Below are positions 26,978 to 35,092 of a stretch of DNA of 64,000 nucleotides, in pieces. A model generated the notes under the pieces. The model did no database searches. It saw nothing but the letters and a program-made list of their open reading frames with translations, and was not told the DNA's origin. The DNA comes from Amycolatopsis mediterranei (GTDB lineage Bacteria; Actinomycetota; Actinomycetes; Mycobacteriales; Pseudonocardiaceae). The stretch is taken from NCBI RefSeq assembly GCF_026017845.1, contig NZ_CP100416.1, positions 1,175,833-1,239,832 of the forward strand, read 5' to 3'. Position 1 is the first letter of the stretch. Each line of letters starts with the position of its first letter. The position numbers and the translations under genes were made by a program.

Positions 26978-28198
26978 GTGCGAGCCGGTAGCCCGCGGAT
27001 GCTGCGCGAGATCAACGATCGCGCCGCCATCGAGGTCCTCCTGCGGGAGGGGCCGCTCACGCGGGCCGAACTCGAACTCGCCATCGGGCTGTCCAAACCC
27101 GCCACCGCCCAGCTGCTCACCCGGCTCGAACTGGACGATCTCGTCGTCAAGGCCGGGGTGCGGGGTGGTGGCCGCGGGCCGCGCGCCCAGCTCTGGGCGG
27201 CCAACGGCGGCCTCGCCTTCGTCGCCGCCGTCGATCTCACGCCGCACGTGGCCGATTTCGTCGTCGCCGATGTGGCCGGGGTCGTCCTCGCCGAGTACCG
27301 GACGCCGCTGCCCGTGCACGCGGGGGCCGACGTCGTCGGCACCTTCGGCGAAGCCCTCCAGAAAGTCGCCGAAGAAGCCGGGATCCAGCGGGAAGACCTG
27401 GCCCACGTCGTGATCGGCGCGCAGGGGGCGTTCGATCCGCGGACCGGCCTGCTCTCCTCCGCGCCGCACATCCCCGGCTGGCTGGGCTTCGACGTCCCGC
27501 AGAAGCTCAGCGACGAACTCGGCGTCGACGTCCTCATCGAAAACGACGTCAACCTGGTCGCCGTCGAGGAGATGACCGCCGGGAAGGCCCAGGACGTCGA
27601 CGACTTCGTCATGGTCTGGCTGTCCGAAGGCGTCGGCGGTGCCGTCGTGATCGGACGGCGGCTGCTGCGCGGGGCCACCGGCGGGGGCGGCGAGATCGAC
27701 TGGATGCGCGTGCCCGATCCGGCCACGGTGGACACCGGGGAGGTCCGGCCCGCGGCCGGCGCCCGCTTCGGCAACCTGGTCGACTCGCCCGCCATCTGCC
27801 GGCTCGCCGCGGCGCACGGCATCGAGGCCGAAACCGCCTGGGCAGCAGTGGAGAAAGCCGGGAAAGGCCACCCCTTTCTCGACGATCTCGCCAACCGGGT
27901 CGCCGGCGGTGTCGCCAACCTCGTCGCCGTCGCCGACCCTCAGCTCGTGCTCCTCTGCGGCGACACCAGCCGGGCCGGCGGGGAGGACTTCGCCGCGCTC
28001 GTCCAGGAAAAGCTGCACGAACTCGTCCTGCCGCGCACGCCGGTCGGCTGCGCTTCCGTGCAGGGCAACGCCGTTCGCGCGGGCGCGCTGCAGTCGGCGC
28101 TCGCCACCACCCGTGAGGACGTCTTCGGCGTCGTCACCCCCACGCTCCTCGGGTCGCGCAGGCCCGAGGGCGACAGCACCCGTCCCCGACTTCAGTAG
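26978..28198 (+). CDS. ROK-family transcriptional regulator
   Basis: A 406-residue protein with an N-terminal winged HTH (LTRAELELAIGLSKPATAQL, about residues 27-46) and a ROK sugar-binding domain (VIGAQGAFDPRTG, DVLIENDVNLVAVEE, WLSEGVGGAVVIG). The zinc-binding CxCGxxGC motif of classical ROK proteins is absent. AGEIGH is replaced by GGGGEIDW, so sugar kinase activity is unlikely. The start is GTG with GGAGGG 5-10 bases upstream. It precedes a sugar importer/glycosidase/kinase operon in the same direction with a 24-base gap, and is its probable regulator. Confidence 0.88.
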   Translation: MRAGSPRMLREINDRAAIEVLLREGPLTRAELELAIGLSKPATAQLLTRLELDDLVVKAGVRGGGRGPRAQLWAANGGLAFVAAVDLTPHVADFVVADVAGVVLAEYRTPLPVHAGADVVGTFGEALQKVAEEAGIQREDLAHVVIGAQGAFDPRTGLLSSAPHIPGWLGFDVPQKLSDELGVDVLIENDVNLVAVEEMTAGKAQDVDDFVMVWLSEGVGGAVVIGRRLLRGATGGGGEIDWMRVPDPATVDTGEVRPAAGARFGNLVDSPAICRLAAAHGIEAETAWAAVEKAGKGHPFLDDLANRVAGGVANLVAVADPQLVLLCGDTSRAGGEDFAALVQEKLHELVLPRTPVGCASVQGNAVRAGALQSALATTREDVFGVVTPTLLGSRRPEGDSTRPRLQ

Positions 28199-28222
28199 CC
28201 CCAACCGATGAGGAGGAGGGCC

Positions 28223-29581
28223 ATGCCCCCGACCACCCGGACCCGCCGCGGCGCCCTGCTGGTGGCCGCCGCCGCGGCGTCCGTCCTGTTGACCAGCGCC
28301 TGTTCCGGCGCCGCCGCCCCGAGCGGAGGTGACGCGGCCGCCGCGCCCGGCAAGGACGACAAGCTCACGCTCACCGTGTACTCCAAGTTCACCGACCGCG
28401 AGTACGGCGTGGTCACCGCGGGCCTCAACAAGCTCAAGACCAAGTTCCCGAACATCGAGATCAAGCACGAGGGCAACCAGGACGACGACAAGCTCACCCA
28501 GTCGATCCGCGGCGGCAACCCACCCGACGTCGCGATCTCCTTCTACACCGACAACCTCGGCGCCTGGTGCTCCACCGGCAGCTTCCAGGACCTCAAGCCC
28601 TACATCGACCGCGACAAGATCGACCTCAACCAAATCCCCGAGGCGGTCCGCAACTACACCGAGTACCAGGGCAAGCGGTGCGCGATGCCGATGCTCGCCG
28701 ACGTCTACGGGCTCTACTACAACAAGGACATGTTCGCGGCGAAGGGCATCACCTCGCCGCCGAAGACCACCTCGGAGCTGTTCGAGGCCACCAAGAAGCT
28801 GACCGAGTTCAACCCGGACGGCTCGATCAAGGTCGCCGGCTTCCTGCCCTCGATGCCGTTCTACGCCAACCAGGCCCAGTACTGGGCGCCGAACTTCGGC
28901 GCGCCGTTCCTCGGCCCGGACGGCAAGTCCGACCTCGCCACCAACCCCGGCTGGAAGGCGATGTTCGAGTTCCAGAAGCAGCTCATCGACTTCTACGGCG
29001 GGCACGAGAAGGTCGAGCAGTTCAAGGCCGGCCTCGGTGACGAGTACTCCGCCGACCACGGCTTCCACAAGAAGAAGCTGGCGATGATCTACGACGGCGA
29101 ATTCCGCACCGCCTTCCTCAAGGACCAGGCGCCGGACGTCAACTACGGCACCGCGCCGGCGCCGGTGATCGACACCATGGCCGACCACTACGGCGGCGGC
29201 TTCACCACCGGCACGATCATCGCGATCCCCAAGGGCGCCAAGAACCCCGGCGCCGCCTGGGAGCTCATCAAGCAGGTCACCCTGGACACCGACACCCTGG
29301 TGGACATGGCCAACGGCCTGAAGAACGTGCCCAGCACCAAGGCGTCGCTCACCTCGCCGAAGCTGGACCTGCAGCCGCAGTTCAAGACGTTCCTCGACAT
29401 CTACGACAGCGGCAAGCTGGTGGCCAACCAGACCACCCCGATCGGCGACGCGCACCTCAAGGCGGTCAACGACTTCGCCGAGAAGTGGCAGGCCGGTTCG
29501 GTGCCGGATCTGACGGAAGGCCTGAAGAAGGTGGACGCGCAGATCGACGACGAACTGAAGCAGAAGGGCGCGGGCGGATGA
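28223..29581 (+). CDS. ABC transporter extracellular sugar-binding lipoprotein
   Basis: A 452-residue family-1 solute-binding protein. It has an Arg-rich N-terminus, a hydrophobic signal and a lipobox-like LLTSAC near residue 27, which would anchor it to the membrane. The mature part shows the usual pattern (LTVYSKFTDREYGVV, GNPPDVAISFYTDN, ADVYGLYYNKDMFAAKG). The ATG at 28223 is chosen because the in-frame ATG at 28208 lies within the AGGAGGAGGG ribosome-binding site. The ligand is probably an oligosaccharide, judged by the GH4 and kinase genes downstream. Confidence 0.9.
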   Translation: MPPTTRTRRGALLVAAAAASVLLTSACSGAAAPSGGDAAAAPGKDDKLTLTVYSKFTDREYGVVTAGLNKLKTKFPNIEIKHEGNQDDDKLTQSIRGGNPPDVAISFYTDNLGAWCSTGSFQDLKPYIDRDKIDLNQIPEAVRNYTEYQGKRCAMPMLADVYGLYYNKDMFAAKGITSPPKTTSELFEATKKLTEFNPDGSIKVAGFLPSMPFYANQAQYWAPNFGAPFLGPDGKSDLATNPGWKAMFEFQKQLIDFYGGHEKVEQFKAGLGDEYSADHGFHKKKLAMIYDGEFRTAFLKDQAPDVNYGTAPAPVIDTMADHYGGGFTTGTIIAIPKGAKNPGAAWELIKQVTLDTDTLVDMANGLKNVPSTKASLTSPKLDLQPQFKTFLDIYDSGKLVANQTTPIGDAHLKAVNDFAEKWQAGSVPDLTEGLKKVDAQIDDELKQKGAGG

Positions 29582-30603
29582 CTCTGTCCGACGGGGTCTC
29601 GGCGGTAACGAGTCCCTCGGCCCGCACCCTCGCGGAAAAGGCTTCCCCGTCCGCACCTGCCAAGGTGCGGGCGGGGGCCCGCCGGGCCAAGCGCCGCCGG
29701 ACCGTCCTGTTCTTCATGGCCCCGGCGTTCCTCGGGTTCCTCATCTTCTTCGGCTACCCGCTGATCGCCACGGTCTACTACTCGTTCACCCGGTACGACC
29801 TGATCAACCCGCCGCAGTTCATCGGGTTCGACAACTACATCCGGATGTTCACCACCGAGCCGCTGGTCGGCACGGCCGCGTACAACACGCTGTGGCTGGT
29901 GGTCGTCCTGACGGTCTGCCGCGTGGTGTTCTCCCTCGGCATCGCCTCGGTGATCTCCCGCCTCAAGTCGGGCGTCGGCCTGGTCCGGACGCTCTGCTAC
30001 CTGCCGACCCTCGCCCCGCCCGCGGCGGCCACCCTGGCGTTCGTCTTCGTGTTCAACCCGGAGTTCGGCCCGGTGAACCGGTTCCTGCGGCTCGTCGGCA
30101 TCGACGGCGGGCTCTGGTTCAACAGCCCGGGGATGTCGAAGCCCGCGCTGACGCTGCTCGCGCTGTGGGGCTCCGGCGAGCTGATGATCATCATCCTGGC
30201 CGCGCTGCTGGACGTCCCGACCGAGCAATATGAAGCAGCCGAGCTCGACGGCGCCGGCCCGGTCCGCCGGTTCTGGCACGTCACGCTGCCGTCGATCTCG
30301 CCGGTGCTGCTGTTCGGCGTGGTCAACTCGATCATCTACGCGCTGCAGTTCTTCACCCAGGCGATCGTCGCGTCGTCCGCGAGCGCCGGTACCGCGGACG
30401 TCGCCGGCAACTCGAAGCTCATCGGGGCGCCGCAGAACTCGACGCTGACTTATCCGATCTGGCTGTACGTCCAGGGCTTCCGCTACTTCAACATGGGGTA
30501 CGCGGCGGCGATGGCTGTCCTGTTGTTCATCGTGAGCTCGGGTTTCACCTGGATTCTCGTGCGGCAGCTCAGGAAGTCTCAGCACCAGGAGGAGGGCGCA
30601 TGA
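29578..30603 (+). CDS. ABC sugar transporter permease (MalF/UgpA type)
   Basis: A 341-residue inner-membrane permease with six or so TM segments. It has the N-terminal FLGFLIFFGYPLIATVYYSF and the EAA loop EAAELDGAGPVRRFWHVTLP (near 220-239), the docking site for the ATPase. The ATG overlaps the binding-protein stop by 4 bases, indicating coupling. No ATP-binding subunit is encoded in the operon. In streptomycetes and relatives a shared ATPase (MsiK) energises such importers, which would explain the absence. Confidence 0.92.
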   Translation: MTLSDGVSAVTSPSARTLAEKASPSAPAKVRAGARRAKRRRTVLFFMAPAFLGFLIFFGYPLIATVYYSFTRYDLINPPQFIGFDNYIRMFTTEPLVGTAAYNTLWLVVVLTVCRVVFSLGIASVISRLKSGVGLVRTLCYLPTLAPPAAATLAFVFVFNPEFGPVNRFLRLVGIDGGLWFNSPGMSKPALTLLALWGSGELMIIILAALLDVPTEQYEAAELDGAGPVRRFWHVTLPSISPVLLFGVVNSIIYALQFFTQAIVASSASAGTADVAGNSKLIGAPQNSTLTYPIWLYVQGFRYFNMGYAAAMAVLLFIVSSGFTWILVRQLRKSQHQEEGA

Positions 30604-31490
30604 CCGCCGTGGCCGAAGCGCCGCCGCGCGAAGCGGGCGTACCGCCGAAGGTGCGGTTCAAGCGCAACTGGGACAAACGGCTGTCCTTCATCGCCACCCA
30701 CGCGATCGGGATCGCCCTCGGCGTGATCTTCATGCTGCCGCTGTTGTTCGTGTTCCTCACCGCGGTGATGGCGAACGACCAGGCCATGACGGCGAGCCTG
30801 TGGCCGACCGAATGGCACTTCGAGAACTTCGTCAAGGTGTTCCAGAAGGCGCCGCTGCTCGAATACTTCGGCAACAGCCTGCTGTATTCGGCGCTGGCGA
30901 CGGCGGGTGCGCTGCTTTCGGCGATCCCGGCGGCGTACGCGCTGGCGAAACTGCGCTGGCGCGGGCAGAACCTGTTCTTCATGCTGACCGTGGCGGCGAT
31001 GCTGCTGCCGCCGCAGGTCACCGTCGTGCCGCTGTACGACCTGTGGGTGCGGATGGGCCTCACCGGCACGCTGGTGCCGCTGATCGTGCCGTACTTCTTC
31101 TTCGACGCGTTTTCGATCTTCCTGCTCCGGCAGTTCTTCCTCACCATTCCGAAGGACTACCTCGAAGCGGCGAAGATCGACGGCTGCAACGAGTTCCAGG
31201 CGATGTACCGCGTGCTCATCCCGATGGCCAAACCCGGGATCGCGGCCACCGCCATGTTCTGCTTCCTGTTCACCTGGAACGACTACTTCGGGCCGCTGCT
31301 CTACACCGGCGAGAACCAGGACCACTGGCCGCTTTCGCTGGCGATCGCGTCCTTCCGCGGCATGCACCACGTCGAGTGGAACATGACGATGGCGGCGACC
31401 GCGCTGATCATGGCGCCGGTGATCGTGCTGTTCGTGTTCGCGCAGAAGTCGTTCGTCAAGGGCATCACATTCACGGGAGTCAAGGGATGA
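30600..31490 (+). CDS. ABC sugar transporter permease (MalG/UgpE type)
   Basis: The second permease, 296 residues, with about six TM segments and the EAA motif EAAKIDGCNEFQAMYRVLIP (near 192-211). The short soluble N-terminus and the C-terminal FAQKSFVKGITFTGVKG are typical of MalG-like proteins. The start overlaps the upstream permease by 4 bases and the stop overlaps the GH4 start by 4 bases, so the whole operon is translationally linked. It forms the channel with the first permease. Confidence 0.92.
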   Translation: MTAVAEAPPREAGVPPKVRFKRNWDKRLSFIATHAIGIALGVIFMLPLLFVFLTAVMANDQAMTASLWPTEWHFENFVKVFQKAPLLEYFGNSLLYSALATAGALLSAIPAAYALAKLRWRGQNLFFMLTVAAMLLPPQVTVVPLYDLWVRMGLTGTLVPLIVPYFFFDAFSIFLLRQFFLTIPKDYLEAAKIDGCNEFQAMYRVLIPMAKPGIAATAMFCFLFTWNDYFGPLLYTGENQDHWPLSLAIASFRGMHHVEWNMTMAATALIMAPVIVLFVFAQKSFVKGITFTGVKG

Positions 31491-32752
31491 AGCTGGCAGT
31501 CGTCGGTGGCGGGTCCACCTACACGCCGGAGCTGATCGACGGGATCGCCGGTCGACGGTCCACTTTGGACGTGGGCGAGATCGTGCTGGTCGACCCGGAC
31601 GCCTACCGCGTCGAAGCCGTCGGCGGGTTCAGCCAGCGGATCCTCGACCACGCCGGTCACCCGGCGCGAGTGCGGACGACGCAGTCGCTGGAAGAGGGCG
31701 TCGACGGCGCTTCCGCCGTGCTGATCCAGCTGCGCGTGGGCGGGCAACGGGCGCGGCGCTCGGACGAGACGTTCCCGCACGCCTGCGGCTGCGTCGGGCA
31801 GGAGACGACCGGCGCGGGCGGGCTCGCGAAGGCGCTGCGGACCGTGCCGGTGGTGCTGGACATCGCCGACCGCGTCCGCAAGATCGCCGGCGACGACACC
31901 TGGATCGTCAACTTCACCAACCCGGTCGGCATCGTCACCCGCGCCTTGCTCAACGAAGGGCACCGCGCGGTCGGGCTGTGCAACGTCGCGATCAACCTGC
32001 AGCGGCAGTTCGGGAAGCTGCTCGGCGTCGGCGCGGACGACGTCAAGCTCGTCCACACCGGACTGAACCACCTGAGCTGGGAGCGCGGCGCGCTCGTCGA
32101 CGGCGTCGACCGGCTCCCGGAGCTGCTGGAGGAGCACCTGGACTACCTGTCCGACGAGGTGAGCGTGCCTCGGAAGTGGCTGCGGCGGATGAACGTCGTG
32201 CCGTCGTACTACCTGAAGTACTTCTACGCGCACGACGAGCAGGTCACCAAGCAGCGCACCGAACGCCCGCGCGCGGACGTCGTCTCCGACGTCGAGGAAG
32301 AGCTGCTGAAGATCTACCTCGACCCGGAGCGGAACACCAAGCCGGAATCCCTCGAAAAGCGCGGCGGCGCGTACTACTCCGAGGCCGCCGTGCAGCTGGT
32401 GCACGCGTTGACCGCGGGTGGTCCGGCCGAGGAACACGTGGTGAACGTCCGCAACGACGGCACCTTCCCGTTCCTGCCGGACGACGCCGTCATCGAGGCA
32501 AGGTCCACTGTGGACTCCAAGGGTGCGACGCCGATCCCGCAGCCGCCGGTGGAGCAGAACTTCGCCGGGCTCATCGCGGCGACGACGTCGTACGAGTTCC
32601 TGGCGCTGGAGGCGGCGGTGAAGGGCGGCCGGGACCGCGTCGCCGACGCCCTCCTGGCGCACCCGCTGGTCGGCCAGTACTCGAAGGCCGACACGCTCGC
32701 CGACTCCCTGGTGCAGATCAACCGCGAGTACCTGCCCTGGGCGCGCGGATGA
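31487..32752 (+). CDS. Family 4 glycoside hydrolase (6-phospho-beta-glucosidase-like)
   Basis: A 421-residue NAD(+)- and metal-dependent GH4 enzyme that hydrolyses glycosides by a redox-elimination mechanism. It has the N-terminal Rossmann motif VVGGGSTYTPELI (5-17), NFTNPVGIVTRAL near 143-155, and the metal-ligand cysteine and histidine in GLCNVAIN and GLNHLSW. The usual proline after CN (CNVP) is alanine here. Family members accept phosphorylated or free beta-glycosides. With a kinase rather than a PTS next to it, the true substrate could be an unphosphorylated disaccharide (inference). Confidence 0.9.
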   Translation: MKLAVVGGGSTYTPELIDGIAGRRSTLDVGEIVLVDPDAYRVEAVGGFSQRILDHAGHPARVRTTQSLEEGVDGASAVLIQLRVGGQRARRSDETFPHACGCVGQETTGAGGLAKALRTVPVVLDIADRVRKIAGDDTWIVNFTNPVGIVTRALLNEGHRAVGLCNVAINLQRQFGKLLGVGADDVKLVHTGLNHLSWERGALVDGVDRLPELLEEHLDYLSDEVSVPRKWLRRMNVVPSYYLKYFYAHDEQVTKQRTERPRADVVSDVEEELLKIYLDPERNTKPESLEKRGGAYYSEAAVQLVHALTAGGPAEEHVVNVRNDGTFPFLPDDAVIEARSTVDSKGATPIPQPPVEQNFAGLIAATTSYEFLALEAAVKGGRDRVADALLAHPLVGQYSKADTLADSLVQINREYLPWARG

Positions 32753-33717
32753 AGCCTGCAGTCATCGCGATCGACGGCGGCAACAGCAAGACCGAGGTCC
32801 TGGTGATCTCGGAAGACGGCGTGGTGCTGGGCAAGTCCCGCGGCCCCGGCGCGTCGCCGCAGAACGTCGGCGTCGCGGGATGCGTGGCGGCGCTGGAAGA
32901 CCTGGTGCTGGAGGCGTACCCGGCGTTCGGGACGCGGCCGGAAGCGGTCCACACTTCCGCGTACCTGGCCGGGCTGGACTTCCCGCGCGAGGAAGAGGCG
33001 TTGCACGCGGCCCTGTCCGCCCGCGGCTGGAGCGACACCCTGACCGTCGGCAACGACACCCTCGCGCTGCTCCGGGCGGGCAGCGCGGGGGTGGGTGTCG
33101 CGGTCGTGTGCGGCGCCGGGATCAACGGCGCCGGCGTCGGTCCCGACGGTCGCGTGCACCGCTTTCCCGCGCTGGGCAAGATCTCCGGCGACTGGGGTGG
33201 CGGCTACCGGCTCGGCGAAGAGGCGCTGTGGTGGGCGGTCCGGGCCGAGGACGGCCGCGGTCCGCGAACCGCGCTGATGCCGGCGGTCGCGGCCTACTTC
33301 GGGAAGCCGACGCTGCTGGACGTCGTGCAGGGCCTGCACTTCGAGGAGATCGACCCGGCGTCGATCCACGGCCTGTGCCCGCTGCTGTTCGAAGTCGCGG
33401 CGGCGGGGGACGAGGTCGCCCAGGACATCGTGACGCGGTTCGTCGAAGAGGTCAGCGTCTTCGCGGCGGTGATCCTCCGCGAGCTGGACCTGACCGAAGA
33501 CGCCCCCGAGATCGTCCTCGGCGGCGGCGTGCTGACCGGCATCGGCGCGCCGGTGATCGCGGAGATCGAACGCCGGTGCCTCAAGGTCGCGCCGCGCGCG
33601 GTGGTCCGCGTTGTCGACGTGAACCCCGTGGTGGGGGCGGCGTTGTCCGGCCTCGACACGCTGGGGGCGCCCGAGGCCGCGAAGGCGGCGCTCAAGGCAG
33701 CGACCCAGCGAGTCTGA
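32749..33717 (+). CDS. N-acetylglucosamine kinase-like (BadF/BadG family) sugar kinase
   Basis: A 322-residue protein of the ASKHA fold. It shows phosphate-1 motif IAIDGGNSKTEV (6-17), phosphate-2 region VAVVCGAGINGAGV near 115-128, the segment GKISGDWGGGYRLG, and the adenosine loop IVLGGGVLTG near 252-261. This architecture is shared by N-acetylglucosamine kinases and BadF/BcrA-type ATPases. In a sugar operon a GlcNAc or glucosamine/hexose kinase role is the better reading. It overlaps the GH4 stop by 4 bases and ends the operon before a strong terminator. Confidence 0.85.
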   Translation: MKPAVIAIDGGNSKTEVLVISEDGVVLGKSRGPGASPQNVGVAGCVAALEDLVLEAYPAFGTRPEAVHTSAYLAGLDFPREEEALHAALSARGWSDTLTVGNDTLALLRAGSAGVGVAVVCGAGINGAGVGPDGRVHRFPALGKISGDWGGGYRLGEEALWWAVRAEDGRGPRTALMPAVAAYFGKPTLLDVVQGLHFEEIDPASIHGLCPLLFEVAAAGDEVAQDIVTRFVEEVSVFAAVILRELDLTEDAPEIVLGGGVLTGIGAPVIAEIERRCLKVAPRAVVRVVDVNPVVGAALSGLDTLGAPEAAKAALKAATQRV

Positions 33718-33721
33718 CGAC

Positions 33722-33767
33722 TCTGGCGGGAGCTGCCTCGAAGCGGCGCGAGGCAGCTCCCGCCAGA
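33722..33767. terminator. Bidirectional stem-loop terminator
   Basis: A perfect 19-base-pair stem (33722-33740 with 33749-33767; arm TCTGGCGGGAGCTGCCTCG) has an 8-base loop. It lies 4 bases after the kinase stop and 5 bases from the convergent SRPBCC gene end, so it can stop transcription from both sides. Confidence 0.9.
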
Positions 33768-33772
33768 CCCCC

Positions 33773-34285
33773 TCACGGCGCCGGGACGATGGTTTCGCCG
33801 GTCTCCAGCAGGGACTTGAGATCCGACAGGATCCACGCCCAGCCGCCACCCGCGTTCTCGTTCGGGGGCGCGTCCAGCCGCTCGAGCGACCCGTTGACCA
33901 TCGCCGCCGTCGTGGGGGCGCCGGTGACGTCGTGGGTCACGGTCAGCCGGGTGCCGGCGGTCTTGGACTCCTCGATTTCGTAGGTGAGCGTCGTGTAGGG
34001 CTCGTCGGCCACGTTCTCCGGGGCCATCAGCAGCTTCCAGGTGATGACCAGCTTGCGCGGCGGGTCCACCTCCAGGACCTCCCCGTCGACGAGGTCGCCG
34101 GTCATCCCGGCGTCGATGAACGGCTGCGTCGGGCGGGTGCGGTGCTTGCCGCCCGGCCGCAGGTCGTAGTCGACCAGTCCGGTGTAGCCGTACTTCTGCG
34201 TCCACTCGGGCTTGGTGATGGCGTCCCAGATGCGCTCCGGGGATGCCTTGATGTAGACGCGGTAGACCTGCACGGTGTTCGTCAC
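33773..34285 (-). CDS. SRPBCC/AHSA1-domain protein
   Basis: A 170-residue START-like protein (VQVYRVYIKASPERIWDAIT at the N-terminus; GRL-type LEVDPPRKLVITWK; C-terminal WAWILSDLKSLLETGE) of the AHSA1/SRPBCC superfamily, which binds hydrophobic ligands. The GTG at 34285 overlaps the upstream arsR-type stop (GTGA). Such proteins are very often co-encoded with an ArsR repressor as a two-gene unit of unknown physiological substrate. It ends at a shared bidirectional terminator. Confidence 0.88.
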   Translation of the reverse strand: MTNTVQVYRVYIKASPERIWDAITKPEWTQKYGYTGLVDYDLRPGGKHRTRPTQPFIDAGMTGDLVDGEVLEVDPPRKLVITWKLLMAPENVADEPYTTLTYEIEESKTAGTRLTVTHDVTGAPTTAAMVNGSLERLDAPPNENAGGGWAWILSDLKSLLETGETIVPAP

Positions 34286-34605
34286 GGTTCTTCGCCTTCC
34301 AGCTCGTTCTTGAGGTCGAGGAGCGCGCTGACCTGGCGCTCGGTGTACTTGTCGATCCACCGGTCGTGGATCTGGCGGATCGGGACGGGGTTGAGGAAGT
34401 GCCGCTTCTCGCGGCCTTCCTTCCGCGCGACGACGAGCCCGGCCTCTTCCAGGAGCTTCAGGTGCTTCATGACGCCGAAGCGGGTCATCTCCACCTGGGT
34501 CTCCAGCTCGGTGAGCGTGCGGCCGTCACGCTCGAAGAGCAGGTCGAGCAGGAACCGGCGGGTCGGATCCGCCAGCGCCTTGAACACCAGGTCGTCGTCG
34601 GGCAC
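34282..34605 (-). CDS. ArsR-family winged-helix repressor
   Basis: A 107-residue repressor. It has the recognition-type winged helix (VFKALADPTRRFLLDLLFE, then LTELETQVEMTRFGVMKHLK) and wing region VVARKEGREKRHFL. There is no CxC metal site of arsenic sensors, so it belongs to the group paired with SRPBCC/AHSA1 proteins. The GTG at 34605 is preferred to GTG 34635 because the latter lies inside the operator palindrome. With TATTCT just upstream the transcript probably begins at or next to this GTG (leaderless). Confidence 0.9.
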   Translation of the reverse strand: MPDDDLVFKALADPTRRFLLDLLFERDGRTLTELETQVEMTRFGVMKHLKLLEEAGLVVARKEGREKRHFLNPVPIRQIHDRWIDKYTERQVSALLDLKNELEGEEP

Positions 34606-34612
34606 GTCAGCG

Positions 34613-34642
34613 AGAATAGGTGACCAAAAGGTCACATGTCAA
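34613..34642 (-). promoter_or_regulatory. arsR-type promoter with operator in the spacer
   Basis: On the minus strand TTGACA (34642-34637) and TATTCT (34618-34613) form a near-consensus promoter with an 18-base spacer. The spacer contains the perfect 16-base palindrome GTGACCTTTTGGTCAC (34620-34635). The expected start site coincides with the GTG at 34605. Binding of the encoded repressor here would block polymerase, giving classical autorepression. Confidence 0.85.
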
Positions 34643-34650
34643 CGGGCGCG

Positions 34651-34686
34651 AAAAAGGCCGCCACCCCGGCTGGGGGTGACGGCCTT
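34651..34686 (-). terminator. Intrinsic terminator with U-run after the DUF2510 gene
   Basis: Read on the minus strand, a stem of 14 base pairs with one mismatch (34654-34667 with 34673-34686) is followed directly by a run of five T in the DNA (34655-34651 reversed). It stops transcripts of the DUF2510 gene just before they enter the arsR-type promoter. Confidence 0.85.
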
Positions 34687-34729
34687 CGGGATCGGCCGGC
34701 TTGCGGTGGCGGCGTCCGCCGCCGCCCGG

Positions 34730-34996
34730 TTACGTCGTCGGTGCGAAGGCTGGCGTCCACTGCGCGCCGTCCCACCACTGCGTCGAGCCGGGCTGCGTGG
34801 GTGACGGGTACCAACCGGGCGGTGGCACGGCCGGCGGTGCGGGCTGGGCCGCCTGTCGCTGCTGGAGCTGGGACTGCTGGAGTTTCGTCTGGACACGCAG
34901 CTCCTTCAGCTGGGCCTTGGCCACGCGCTGCTTCTTGCTGCTGCCGCGGACGGCACCCATCGTGCCGACCATCAGCGTCTTCCGGATGAGCCCCAT
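34730..34996 (-). CDS. Small DUF2510-domain protein
   Basis: An 88-residue protein. The N-terminal basic, helical half (RGSSKKQRVAKAQLKELRVQ, then Gln-rich) is followed by a C-terminal DUF2510 motif, PPPGWYPSPTQPG...QWWDGAQWT. DUF2510 is a short Trp-rich module common in actinobacterial membrane and surface proteins; its ligand is unknown. The ATG at 34996 is chosen because AAGGCGGG lies upstream at a proper distance; a longer in-frame ATG at 35023 lacks one. No TM helix is evident. Confidence 0.75.
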   Translation of the reverse strand: MGLIRKTLMVGTMGAVRGSSKKQRVAKAQLKELRVQTKLQQSQLQQRQAAQPAPPAVPPPGWYPSPTQPGSTQWWDGAQWTPAFAPTT

Positions 34997-35092
34997 GCGA
35001 TCCCGCCTTCCCGTTGCGAACATCCGGAAGACGCTGATCGGGTCGGCGGCGTTACGCGTAGATCGGGATCGTGACCTCGAAGCCGTCGTCCT

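Noticed and set aside
35035..35092. A short minus-strand stretch after gntP reading LKDDGFEVTIPIYA before a stop, as if a gene remnant
   Set aside because: It is too short to identify, continues no known family and lies in a different frame to gntP; chance in GC-rich DNA is more likely.
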